Position numbers and translations under genes: made by a program. The notes below the pieces were generated by a model. That model had not been told where the DNA came from and did not search any database. It saw only the letters and a list, made by a program, of their open reading frames with translations. From the NCBI GenBank assembly GCA_025964465.1, contig JAOPYS010000119.1, positions 1-9,500 of the forward strand: DNA of 9,500 nucleotides, read 5' to 3'. This document shows, piece by piece, positions 1-5,760 of the stretch. The stretch is from Thermoleophilia bacterium. Its GTDB lineage: Bacteria > Actinomycetota > Thermoleophilia > Gaiellales > SKUG01. Numbering within the stretch: the first letter of the stretch is position 1; the number at the start of each line of letters is the position of its first letter.

Positions 1-2
1 GC

Positions 3-1064
3 GGCGGCGAGCTGCAGCGCGTGCTGCTCGCCGCGGCCATCGCCCTCGAGCCAGCGCTCCTCGTGCTGGACGAGCCCACGTCGCAGGTCGACGCGACGAG
101 CGAGGCGCGCTTCTGGGACGCGGTCGACGGCGTCCGCCGCGACCTCGGCATCGCCGTGCTGGTGGCCGAGCACCGGCTCGAGCACCTGCTCACGCGGGCC
201 GATCGCGTCGTCGTCGTGCACGGCGGGCGCATCGTCGCCGACGTGCCGCCGGCGCACCTGGCGCAGGCCGCGCCCGGGCTGCTCGTCGATGCCTACGCCG
301 GCCTCGTCCCGGCGCCCGTCGACCGCGGCGCGCGCCCGCGGCTCGCGTTCGCCTTCGACCGCGTCGTCGTCGGCGCGCCGCGCGACGTGGGGGCGCGCAC
401 GCTCCTGCGCGGCGTCGAGGTGGCGCTGCCGCCCCGCTCGATCGTCACGCTCGAGGGCCCCAACGGCACCGGCAAGTCCACGATCATGCGCTCGATCCGC
501 GGCCTCCACGACGCGCCCGGCCGCGTGCTCGTGGATGGCGTGGTGCGCGGCGACGTGGGCGCATCCGCTCGCCAGGTCGCGTTCCTGTCGCAGGGCGCCG
601 GGGCCCTGCTGCCGGGTCGGACCGTGCGACACGCGCTGGAGGAGACCCCACGTCGGCTCGGCCTCGACCCCGCACCCGCGCACGCCGCGCTCGCCGCCGC
701 CGGCCTCGCCGACCGCCTCGACGCACACCCCTCCGAGCTCAGCGTCGGCGAACGCCAACGCCTCGCGCTCGTGGTCGCGACCTCGCACCGCCCGCCCGTC
801 TGGCTGCTCGACGAGCCCACGCGCGGCATGGACTCCGCCGCGCGACGCTGGGTTGCGTGCCACGTGCTCGCACACGCCGCAGCCGGCGGCGTCGTGCTCG
901 TCGCGACGCACGACCCGGCGCTCGCCGCGGCCATCGCCACGCACCGCCTGCGGCTCGACCTGCGCACCGGTCCCTCGCTCGTGGCCGTCGCGCGCGATTC
1001 GGGCGGGCACGTCGTCGACGCCGCGCCGCCCGCCGCGCCGCGCCAATCGGAGGTGCGCCCGTGA
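3..1064 (+). CDS. ECF-type transporter double ABC ATPase, 5'-truncated
   Basis: This is the ATP-hydrolysing subunit of an energy-coupling-factor importer, with two ABC domains in one chain (the YkoD-like fused EcfA layout). The window opens inside domain 1. The first codons read GGELQR, the end of an ABC signature, followed by Walker B LLVLDEPT (57-80) and a switch histidine in VLVAEHR. Domain 2 is complete. It has Walker A GPNGTGKST at 456-482, a Q-loop in FLSQG, signature LSVGERQR at 738-761, Walker B WLLDEPT near 801-821, and the switch histidine in VATHD at about 909. A GTG exists at 21, but the signature motif lies upstream of it in frame, so 21 is not the start. The stop overlaps the next gene, an S component, by GTGA, which suggests translational coupling. 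The EcfT membrane partner is not in view and may lie upstream. The ECF assignment rests on the adjacent S-type protein and the double ATPase. Confidence 0.9.
   Translation, partial: GGELQRVLLAAAIALEPALLVLDEPTSQVDATSEARFWDAVDGVRRDLGIAVLVAEHRLEHLLTRADRVVVVHGGRIVADVPPAHLAQAAPGLLVDAYAGLVPAPVDRGARPRLAFAFDRVVVGAPRDVGARTLLRGVEVALPPRSIVTLEGPNGTGKSTIMRSIRGLHDAPGRVLVDGVVRGDVGASARQVAFLSQGAGALLPGRTVRHALEETPRRLGLDPAPAHAALAAAGLADRLDAHPSELSVGERQRLALVVATSHRPPVWLLDEPTRGMDSAARRWVACHVLAHAAAGGVVLVATHDPALAAAIATHRLRLDLRTGPSLVAVARDSGGHVVDAAPPAAPRQSEVRP
1049..1053 (+). promoter_or_regulatory. Shine-Dalgarno GGAGG for the S component
   Basis: GGAGG lies inside the last codons of the ATPase gene, 7 nt before the GTG at 1061. 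It decides the start of the next gene: the reading frame is open much further upstream, but this is the only start with both a consensus ribosome site and the GTGA stop-start overlap. Confidence 0.7.
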
Positions 1065-1690
1065 ACGCCGCCCTGCTCCTGCTCGCCGGCGTCGCGCTCG
1101 CCGCAGCCGCGTGGCGCTGGTCGATGCACAGCGTCGCCGACGCCAGCCGCGTCGCCCTCGTCACCGTGCTCGGGGTGACCGCCTCCGCCTTCAACGTGAT
1201 CGTGCCGATCGCCAGCGTGGAGGCGACCACGACCGTCGTGCTGTGTGCCGCACTCGCCCTCGGTGCCCGCACCGGCGTCGCCGTCGCGCTCGTCGCGATC
1301 ATCGGGTCCTCCGTCGCGGGCGGCCTCGGTCCGTGGACCGTCTGGCAGGTCGTGGCGTACGTCCTCGTCGCACTCGTCGGCGGCGCACTCGGCCCGGCGA
1401 CCCGTCGCACCGACTGGTTCGCCCCGCGTGGCGCCCTCGTGCTCGGCGTCACCGCACCCGCCTGCACGCTCGCCTACGACGTCATCGTCACCGTGCCGAG
1501 CGCCATCACCCTCCACACCAGCCCCACCGCCGCGCTCCTGCTCGGCGCCGCATTCACGATCACCCACGTCGTCTTCACCACCGCGTTCACCATCGTCGGC
1601 GGCCCCCCGCTCCTGCACGCCCTCACCCGCGCGCGCCCCCGCCTGGACGGCGGCACCGTCGTGCCAGTGGGTCGCGCGCCGCAGGCTTGA
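1061..1690 (+). CDS. ECF transporter S component (substrate-binding membrane protein)
   Basis: This 209-residue, highly hydrophobic protein has about six predicted membrane segments (roughly residues 2-18, 24-46, 52-82, 94-112, 128-148 and 158-182). That matches the size and topology of the S subunits that bind vitamins or metals for ECF importers. The motif GGLGPWTVWQ at residues 87-96, between helices, resembles the GPWTxWQ stretch common in one broad group of S components. Some relatives are tied to cobalamin or other cofactors, but the substrate cannot be read from the sequence. Translation begins at the GTG overlapping the ATPase stop, behind a GGAGG. The last codons (GRAPQA, stop) lie within a 71-bp unit that is repeated directly downstream, so the C-terminus may have been shaped by that repeat. 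Only the ATPase-S gene order is visible. Confidence 0.82.
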   Translation: MNAALLLLAGVALAAAAWRWSMHSVADASRVALVTVLGVTASAFNVIVPIASVEATTTVVLCAALALGARTGVAVALVAIIGSSVAGGLGPWTVWQVVAYVLVALVGGALGPATRRTDWFAPRGALVLGVTAPACTLAYDVIVTVPSAITLHTSPTAALLLGAAFTITHVVFTTAFTIVGGPPLLHALTRARPRLDGGTVVPVGRAPQA

Positions 1691-1700
1691 GGCGCAGTCA

Positions 1701-1719
1701 TGTCCCGATAGGCGGGACA
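1701..1719. terminator. Hairpin 1, probable terminator of the ECF operon
   Basis: The arms TGTCCCG (1701-1707) and CGGGACA (1713-1719) pair perfectly around the 5-nt loop ATAGG. Broken pairing continues outward (GCA at 1694-1696 with TGC at 1724-1726). It begins 10 nt after the S-component stop. No T tract follows, which is common for GC-rich genomes, so termination rather than another role is inferred from position. Confidence 0.55.
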
Positions 1720-1761
1720 CAAGTGCACTCGGGGCGGATCGGTCGCGCGCCGCAAGCCTGA

Positions 1762-1800
1762 GGTGCAACTTTGTCCCGGTAAGCGGGTCACATGTGCACC
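1762..1800. terminator. Hairpin 2, second repeat copy
   Basis: The inner stem is TGTCCCG (1772-1778) with CGGGTCA (1784-1790), with one T-T mismatch and the loop GTAAG. The outer stem is GGTGCA (1762-1767) with TGCACC (1795-1800), perfectly paired. The two stems are separated by a small internal bulge. It is the homologous position of hairpin 1 one period later, and may act as a backup terminator upstream of the pcrA promoter. Confidence 0.5.
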
Positions 1801-1823
1801 CGAAGGGGCGGGCCGCACCCGCG

Positions 1824-1850
1824 GTGACGCGCCCCGCGGCGCGATAGGAT
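1824..1850 (+). promoter_or_regulatory. Leaderless-type promoter of pcrA
   Basis: A -10 box TAGGAT (1845-1850, matching the actinobacterial TANNNT pattern) ends 6 nt before the ATG at 1857, so transcription would start at or next to the start codon. A weak -35-like GTGACG (1824-1829) is 15 nt upstream, a short spacer. No Shine-Dalgarno sequence precedes the ATG, consistent with leaderless translation. A 16-nt block including this box (1833-1848) recurs before the M32 peptidase gene. Confidence 0.6.
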
Positions 1851-1856
1851 GGCTCC

Positions 1857-4331
1857 ATGCCGCCCGCCCCGCCGACCGCCCGTTCCGACGCCCACTGGCT
1901 GCAGGACCTCAACGACTCGCAGCTCGAGGCGGTCACCCACGTCACGGGCCCCCTCCTCGTCGTGGCCGGCGCCGGCTCCGGCAAGACGCGCGTGCTCACC
2001 CGCCGCATCGCGCACCTGCTCGACGACGTCGGCGCCGGTGGCCACCCGCACGCGCGCCCCCAGGAGATCCTCGCGATCACCTTCACGAACAAGGCCGCCG
2101 CCGAGATGCGTGAGCGCGTCCGCCAGCTCGTCGGCGAGCGCGCCGAGCACATGTGGGTGATGACCTTCCACGCCGCCTGCGCGCGCTTCCTGCGCCGCGA
2201 GGCCACGCGCCTGGGCTACACCTCGAGCTTCACGATCTACGACCAGGGCGACCAGGTCCGCCTCGTCAAGCAGTGCCTCGAGTCCCTCGACAAGGATCCC
2301 AAGCAGTTCGCGCCCGCCGCCATCCACCACGCGATCTCCAACGCCAAGAACGCGCTGCAGGGGCCGGAGGAGTACCGCCAGCTCGTCGGCAGCTTCTCGG
2401 AGGAGACGGTCGCCGACGTCTTCGAGCTCTACGACCGTCGCCTGCGCGAGAACAACGCGATGGACTTCGACGACATGATCCGCCTCACGGTGGGCCTGCT
2501 CGAGCAGCACGACGACATCCGCGACCACTGGCAGCGCCGGTTCCGCTTCCTCATGGTGGACGAGTACCAGGACACCAACCACGCCCAGTACCGCATGCTG
2601 CGCGCGCTCGCCGGCACCCACCACAACATCATGTGCGTGGGCGACGCCGACCAGTCCATCTACTCGTGGCGCGGCGCCGACATCCGCAACATCACGAGCT
2701 TCACCGACGACTTCCCCGACGCACGCACCGTCGTGCTCGACCTCAACTACCGCTCGACCTCCCACATCCTCGAGGCCGCCAACGCCGTCGTGCGCTGCAA
2801 CGAGCAGCGCCTCGACAAGGAGCTCAAGGCCGTGCTCGGCGAGGGCGAGCTCGTGCGCGTCGTCTCGGTGGAGGACGAGCACGCGGAGGCGCGCTATGTC
2901 GTCGGGCAGATCGAGGCCGCCATGCAGGACGGTCGCTCCCACGGCGACATCGCGGTCTTCTACCGCACCAACGCGCAGAGCCGCGTGCTGGAGGACCTGC
3001 TCACCCGCTCCGGGCGCCCCTACCAGGTGATCGGCGGCCCCAAGTTCTACGAGCGCGCGGAGATCAAGGACGCGGTCGGCTACCTGCAGGTGCTCGTCAA
3101 CCCGCAGGACTCGCTCTCGCTCCAGCGCATCGTCAACGTCCCCAAGCGCGGCATCGGCGACACGACCGTCGCCAAGCTGCGCAACTACGCAGACACCTAC
3201 GGCGAGACGCTCGCCGACGCCGTGCGCCAGGCCAACATGGAGGGCTCGCTCAACGCGGGCACGCTCAAGAAGCTCGAGGACTTCACGGCGCTGCTGGATT
3301 CGATGCGCGAGTTCTCCGTCGCGTCCACGAGCGTCGCCGCCACCATCGAGCACGTCTACGAGCGCACGGGCATCCTCAGCGCGCTGCAGGTGGAGGACAC
3401 GATCGAGGCGCAGGGCCGCCTCGAGAACCTCGGCGAGTTCGTCAACGTGGCGCGCGAGTTCGACGCGGCCAACGCGGGCGGGACGACGCTCGCCGAGTTC
3501 CTCCAGGCCCTGCAGTTGCAGGCGCAGGGCGACGCGCTGGACACGGCCGGCGGCCAGATCACGCTGATGACGATCCACAACGCCAAGGGGCTCGAGTACC
3601 CGGTGGTGTTCGTCACGGGGATGGAGGAGGGGCTCTTCCCGCACTCGCGGTCCATCCAGGACGGTGACGTGGAGGAGGAGCGGCGCCTCGCCTACGTCGG
3701 CATCACGCGGGCGCGCGAGCTGTTGACGCTGGTGCACGCGAACTCGCGCAGCGTCTTCGGGCGGCGCCAGTACAACGTGCCGAGCCGGTTCCTGGACGAG
3801 TTGCCCGACGAGCACGTGCAGCGCGACGAGCGCGCGGCCGACCCTGCGCGGTGGGAGTCGGGCGGTGCCAGTTGGGGCGGCACGTCCGGTGGCTGGGGCC
3901 GCAGCGGCGGCAGCGGCGACGAAGGTGGCACGGCGTTCGGGGCGAGCGGGTGGAAGCAGTCGCGCGGCGGGGGTGCAGCCAAGGGCGGCGCCCGGCGCGG
4001 CAGCAGCGGCGACGAGTTCGGCGCGACCTTCGGCGCGCGTCCGAGCTCCGGGTCCGGGGCCGGCTCCAAGGGCTGGGGCTCGTCCGACGGCACGAGCGTG
4101 TCGGGCAACAGCGGCACCCTGTTCGGCAGCGGTGGCGGCGCCGCGGGGCCCAAGGCCGCGAAGGGTGCGCCCGGGCCGGCGCTGTCGGTGGGCGACCGCG
4201 TGCGCCACGCCAGCTTCGGCGAGGGCATCGTGCTGCAGAGCGACGGCGGCGACATGGCCGTGATCCGCTTCGAGGACGGCTCGGAGCGGCGGATGATGCT
4301 GTCGTTCGCGCCGCTCGAGCGCCTGCCCTGA
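1857..4331 (+). CDS. pcrA: ATP-dependent DNA helicase PcrA/UvrD family
   Basis: This is a superfamily 1A 3'-to-5' DNA helicase for nucleotide excision repair, removal of stalled complexes and replication conflicts. The 824 residues carry all the motifs: Q motif LNDSQLEAV (18-26), Walker A AGAGSGKT (37-44), Ia ITFTNKAAAEMR (74-85), II VDEYQDT (234-240), III VGDADQSIYSWRGAD (261-275), IV LDLNYRST (294-301), V TIHNAKGLEYPVVF (572-585) and VI RLAYVGITRAREL (610-622). The C-terminal GDRVRHASFGEG onward (about 777-823) is the Tudor-like fold that in PcrA/UvrD contacts RNA polymerase. Between about 660 and 775 lies a long Gly/Ser-rich linker with three FG-containing repeats, longer than I would expect for typical PcrA. 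The ATG at 1857 is chosen because it opens just before the Q motif and fits the leaderless promoter. The gene appears monocistronic. Confidence 0.96.
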   Translation: MPPAPPTARSDAHWLQDLNDSQLEAVTHVTGPLLVVAGAGSGKTRVLTRRIAHLLDDVGAGGHPHARPQEILAITFTNKAAAEMRERVRQLVGERAEHMWVMTFHAACARFLRREATRLGYTSSFTIYDQGDQVRLVKQCLESLDKDPKQFAPAAIHHAISNAKNALQGPEEYRQLVGSFSEETVADVFELYDRRLRENNAMDFDDMIRLTVGLLEQHDDIRDHWQRRFRFLMVDEYQDTNHAQYRMLRALAGTHHNIMCVGDADQSIYSWRGADIRNITSFTDDFPDARTVVLDLNYRSTSHILEAANAVVRCNEQRLDKELKAVLGEGELVRVVSVEDEHAEARYVVGQIEAAMQDGRSHGDIAVFYRTNAQSRVLEDLLTRSGRPYQVIGGPKFYERAEIKDAVGYLQVLVNPQDSLSLQRIVNVPKRGIGDTTVAKLRNYADTYGETLADAVRQANMEGSLNAGTLKKLEDFTALLDSMREFSVASTSVAATIEHVYERTGILSALQVEDTIEAQGRLENLGEFVNVAREFDAANAGGTTLAEFLQALQLQAQGDALDTAGGQITLMTIHNAKGLEYPVVFVTGMEEGLFPHSRSIQDGDVEEERRLAYVGITRARELLTLVHANSRSVFGRRQYNVPSRFLDELPDEHVQRDERAADPARWESGGASWGGTSGGWGRSGGSGDEGGTAFGASGWKQSRGGGAAKGGARRGSSGDEFGATFGARPSSGSGAGSKGWGSSDGTSVSGNSGTLFGSGGGAAGPKAAKGAPGPALSVGDRVRHASFGEGIVLQSDGGDMAVIRFEDGSERRMMLSFAPLERLP

Positions 4332-4340
4332 CGGGCCGAG

Positions 4341-4384
4341 CTTCACGGGACGCTCCCCGTCCCTTCACGTCCCCTTCACACGGC
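4341..4384 (+). promoter_or_regulatory. PHO-box-like array of 11-nt direct repeats
   Basis: CTTCAC occurs at 4341, 4363 and 4374, all in one 11-nt register, with a degenerate unit (GCTCCC) at 4352. Tandem 11-nt units with a TTCAC core are the architecture of PhoP/PhoB-family (OmpR-class) sites; the Streptomyces direct-repeat unit has a GTTCACC-like core. The last unit ends 5 nt before a -10-like TAGAAC, where an activator could replace a -35 element. The regulator itself is not in the window, so its identity is inference. Confidence 0.45.
4347..4363. terminator. Possible pcrA terminator hairpin
   Basis: GGGACG (4347-4352) pairs with CGTCCC (4358-4363) around CTCCC. It lies 15 nt after the pcrA stop and has no T tract. 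It overlaps the CTTCAC direct-repeat array, so part of this symmetry could be incidental to a protein-binding site, or the two roles may coexist. Confidence 0.35.
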
Positions 4385-4389
4385 GTGGC

Positions 4390-4395
4390 TAGAAC
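4390..4395 (+). promoter_or_regulatory. Candidate -10 box of the small ORF at 4459
   Basis: TAGAAC matches TATAAT at four of six positions. With no good -35 at 17 nt, and with the CTTCAC array just upstream, it looks like an activator-dependent promoter. The transcript would begin near 4402, leaving a leader of about 57 nt. Confidence 0.35.
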
Positions 4396-4443
4396 ACGGG
4401 TGACGGGACGAACGGCCCAGGCCGCTCGTCGCATCCGCACCGT

Positions 4444-4448
4444 GGAGG
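4444..4448 (+). promoter_or_regulatory. Shine-Dalgarno GGAGG of the small ORF
   Basis: GGAGG stands 10 nt before the ATG at 4459, slightly long but usable spacing. It supports this short ORF as a translated gene. Confidence 0.5.
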
Positions 4449-4458
4449 CTCGACCGCC

Positions 4459-4707
4459 ATGACCGCACACGCATCGACCATCACCGCGCCGCCCGCACTG
4501 CCGGCGCGACGCCACGCCGCGCGACCGAGGCGGCAACGCCGCCGCCCGACGCTGCGCCTCGCCCTGCTGCTGGCCGCCGTCGGCATCACGTTCCTCTGCC
4601 TGACCGAGGGCGACAGCGTCGCAGGCGCGGCGCACGCGACCTGCGTCCTCGGCACGCCACACGGCACCACCTGCGGCGAGGCGCTCGTCAAGGTCGGCTA
4701 CCCCTGA
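4459..4707 (+). CDS. Small exported or membrane-anchored peptide, unknown function
   Basis: I do not recognise this 82-residue protein. It has a Ser/Thr/Pro/Ala-rich start, a strongly basic stretch (Arg-rich, residues 17-31) and a hydrophobic core (about 32-48, LRLALLLAAVGITFLCL). Then comes SVAGAAHA, whose AHA at 58-60 fits a signal peptidase I site. Cleavage there would release only 22 residues, with cysteines at 62 and 72 able to form a disulfide. Without cleavage it would be a single-pass membrane protein with the tail outside. Third codon positions are strongly G/C, a GGAGG precedes the ATG, and a regulatory array sits upstream, so I take it as a real gene. It stands alone between pcrA and a convergent lipase gene. 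It has no lipobox and no twin-arginine motif that I can defend. Confidence 0.68.
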   Translation: MTAHASTITAPPALPARRHAARPRRQRRRPTLRLALLLAAVGITFLCLTEGDSVAGAAHATCVLGTPHGTTCGEALVKVGYP

Positions 4708-4731
4708 CCCGCATCGCGCCGTGCTCCGTTG

Positions 4732-4772
4732 CGCGTGACGTTGGGTCCGATGAGCGGACCCAACATCACGCG
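4732..4772. terminator. Strong bidirectional terminator hairpin between convergent genes
   Basis: The arms CGCGTGACGTTGGGTCCG (4732-4749) and its complement at 4755-4772 pair at 17 of 18 positions around the loop ATGAG. It lies 24 nt after the small ORF's stop on the plus strand and ends one base before the stop of the minus-strand lipase gene. It is therefore placed to end transcription from both sides. No T tract follows in either direction. The loop type and its CCG/CGG closing pairs match the two hairpins at 1701-1790. Confidence 0.75.
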
Positions 4773-4773
4773 G

Positions 4774-5616
4774 TCAGTTCACCCGGCCGACCACGCCTGC
4801 CTCAGCCACCGCGGTGGCGTCGGGCTCGTCGAGCAGCAGCGTGCGTGCCACTGCGTAGGCGCGGTCGCTGGTGTGGTACATCTGGAAGTGGTTGGGGCCG
4901 AGCCCGTGCGTGCCGTCGCTGGCGACGGGGAGGTTGAGCGCGCCCGGCAGCCACGCGCTCATCGGCGAGGTGATGAAGTCGAACGTCCGCGAGAAGATCG
5001 ACGCGTAACGCGGTGCGCGCGGATCGCGGCGGCCGCTCGCATCGCCCAGGCGCAGGGCCCGGTCGTCGAGCTCCACGCCTCGCAGCAGCGCGCTGCCCTC
5101 GAGCAGCTGCGTCAACGCCTGCGGAACGCCCCCTCCGAGCAGCGGCAGTGCCCGCAGCGCGTCGTGGAGCCCGCCGTAGGGGACGCCGCCGTGCGGTGAC
5201 GCGAGCGACACGAGGCGGTCGATCCAGCCCAGCCCACCCAACCGCGCGACGACCATGCGTGCGAGTACCCCACCCTCCGAGAACCCGACCACGTCGACGC
5301 GGCGCCGCCCCGTCTTCCTGCGCACCTCTGCGATGAACGCAGCCACCGCGCGTGCCGACGCCTCCATGTCCCCCAGCCCGAAGGTGGGCGGGTCGAACGC
5401 GAACACCTGGAACCCGTCGAGCTCGAGCGACCGTTTCCACTCGCTCCAGCCCTCGACGCTGTTGGCGAAGCCGCCGATCAACACCACCGGGTCGGCATCG
5501 ACGCGCGGGCGTCGTTCGGGCGGCAGCGGGGCGCCCAGGCGGCTCGGCATCGGGTACAGGCGTTCGAGCACGCGCAAGCCGTGCACCAGCAACCCGTCGA
5601 CCATGCTCCCCATCAT
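4774..5616 (-). CDS. Alpha/beta-hydrolase, lipase/esterase type
   Basis: This protein of about 280 residues has an alpha/beta-hydrolase core. VVLIGGFANS (about 45-54) corresponds to the strand and oxyanion-hole loop. VVGFSEGG (about 109-116) holds the nucleophile Ser113 in a G-x-S-x-G elbow, followed by SLASPHGG, typical of bacterial triacylglycerol lipases and PGAP1/LCAT-like hydrolases. Asp213 in SRTFDFITSP is a plausible acid, and a histidine in GPNHFQMYH (His243) the plausible base. No signal peptide is visible, so it is probably cytoplasmic or peripheral. The frame is open to 5715, but I place the start at the ATG at 5616 (or the adjacent 5613). GGGGAG lies just before these codons and the extra upstream residues are low-complexity. 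A third ATG at 5604 is also possible. The natural substrate is unknown. The gene is divergent from the PAP2 gene. Confidence 0.82.
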   Translation of the reverse strand: MMGSMVDGLLVHGLRVLERLYPMPSRLGAPLPPERRPRVDADPVVLIGGFANSVEGWSEWKRSLELDGFQVFAFDPPTFGLGDMEASARAVAAFIAEVRRKTGRRRVDVVGFSEGGVLARMVVARLGGLGWIDRLVSLASPHGGVPYGGLHDALRALPLLGGGVPQALTQLLEGSALLRGVELDDRALRLGDASGRRDPRAPRYASIFSRTFDFITSPMSAWLPGALNLPVASDGTHGLGPNHFQMYHTSDRAYAVARTLLLDEPDATAVAEAGVVGRVN

Positions 5617-5731
5617 GCTCCCCACGGGCCGTATTCTGGACCATCGCACGGTCGGCGCGCGTCGCTCCCATGCGCTGGCCGGTCGCGGCCCATTCGGCTC
5701 CCGGGTGCGGGGCACGGCACAGGGACGGCGT

Positions 5732-5737
5732 TACAAT
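5732..5737 (+). promoter_or_regulatory. -10 box TACAAT of the PAP2-like gene
   Basis: TACAAT differs from TATAAT at one position and ends 23 nt before the ATG at 5761, giving a short leader of about 16 nt. I see no convincing -35 element and no Shine-Dalgarno sequence. The divergent intergenic stretch 5617-5760 also holds a weak minus-strand -10-like CAGAAT (5638 to 5633) for the lipase gene; nothing else stands out in it. Confidence 0.5.
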
Positions 5738-5760
5738 CGGCATTCCCCCGTCCTGCCGCC

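Larger units (their letters stand above)
1671..1812 (+). repeat. Tandem pair of 71-bp imperfect direct repeats, each with a hairpin
   Basis: Unit 1 (1671-1741) and unit 2 (1742-1812) begin with the identical GTCGCGCGCCGCA. They stay in register through the hairpin TGTCCCG-loop-CGGG and the following GTGCAC. The period is exactly 71, measured at both the block start and the hairpin. Unit 1 starts inside the S-component gene. Its reading frame ends GRAPQA-stop, and unit 2 repeats the same codons and TGA (1759-1761). Similarity fades in the last 10-15 bases of each unit. It is either a local duplication of a gene end plus terminator or two adjacent copies of a dispersed palindromic element. Confidence 0.85.

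Noticed and set aside
1763..2113. Short plus ORF starting inside the second repeat copy
   Set aside because: It is formed by the hairpin repeat and then reads pcrA out of frame as Arg/Pro-rich sequence.
1788..4346. Long minus-strand open frame opposite pcrA
   Set aside because: It is the antisense of a fully motif-supported helicase and a known by-product of extreme GC content; its translation is Val/Ala/Arg/His-rich without domains.
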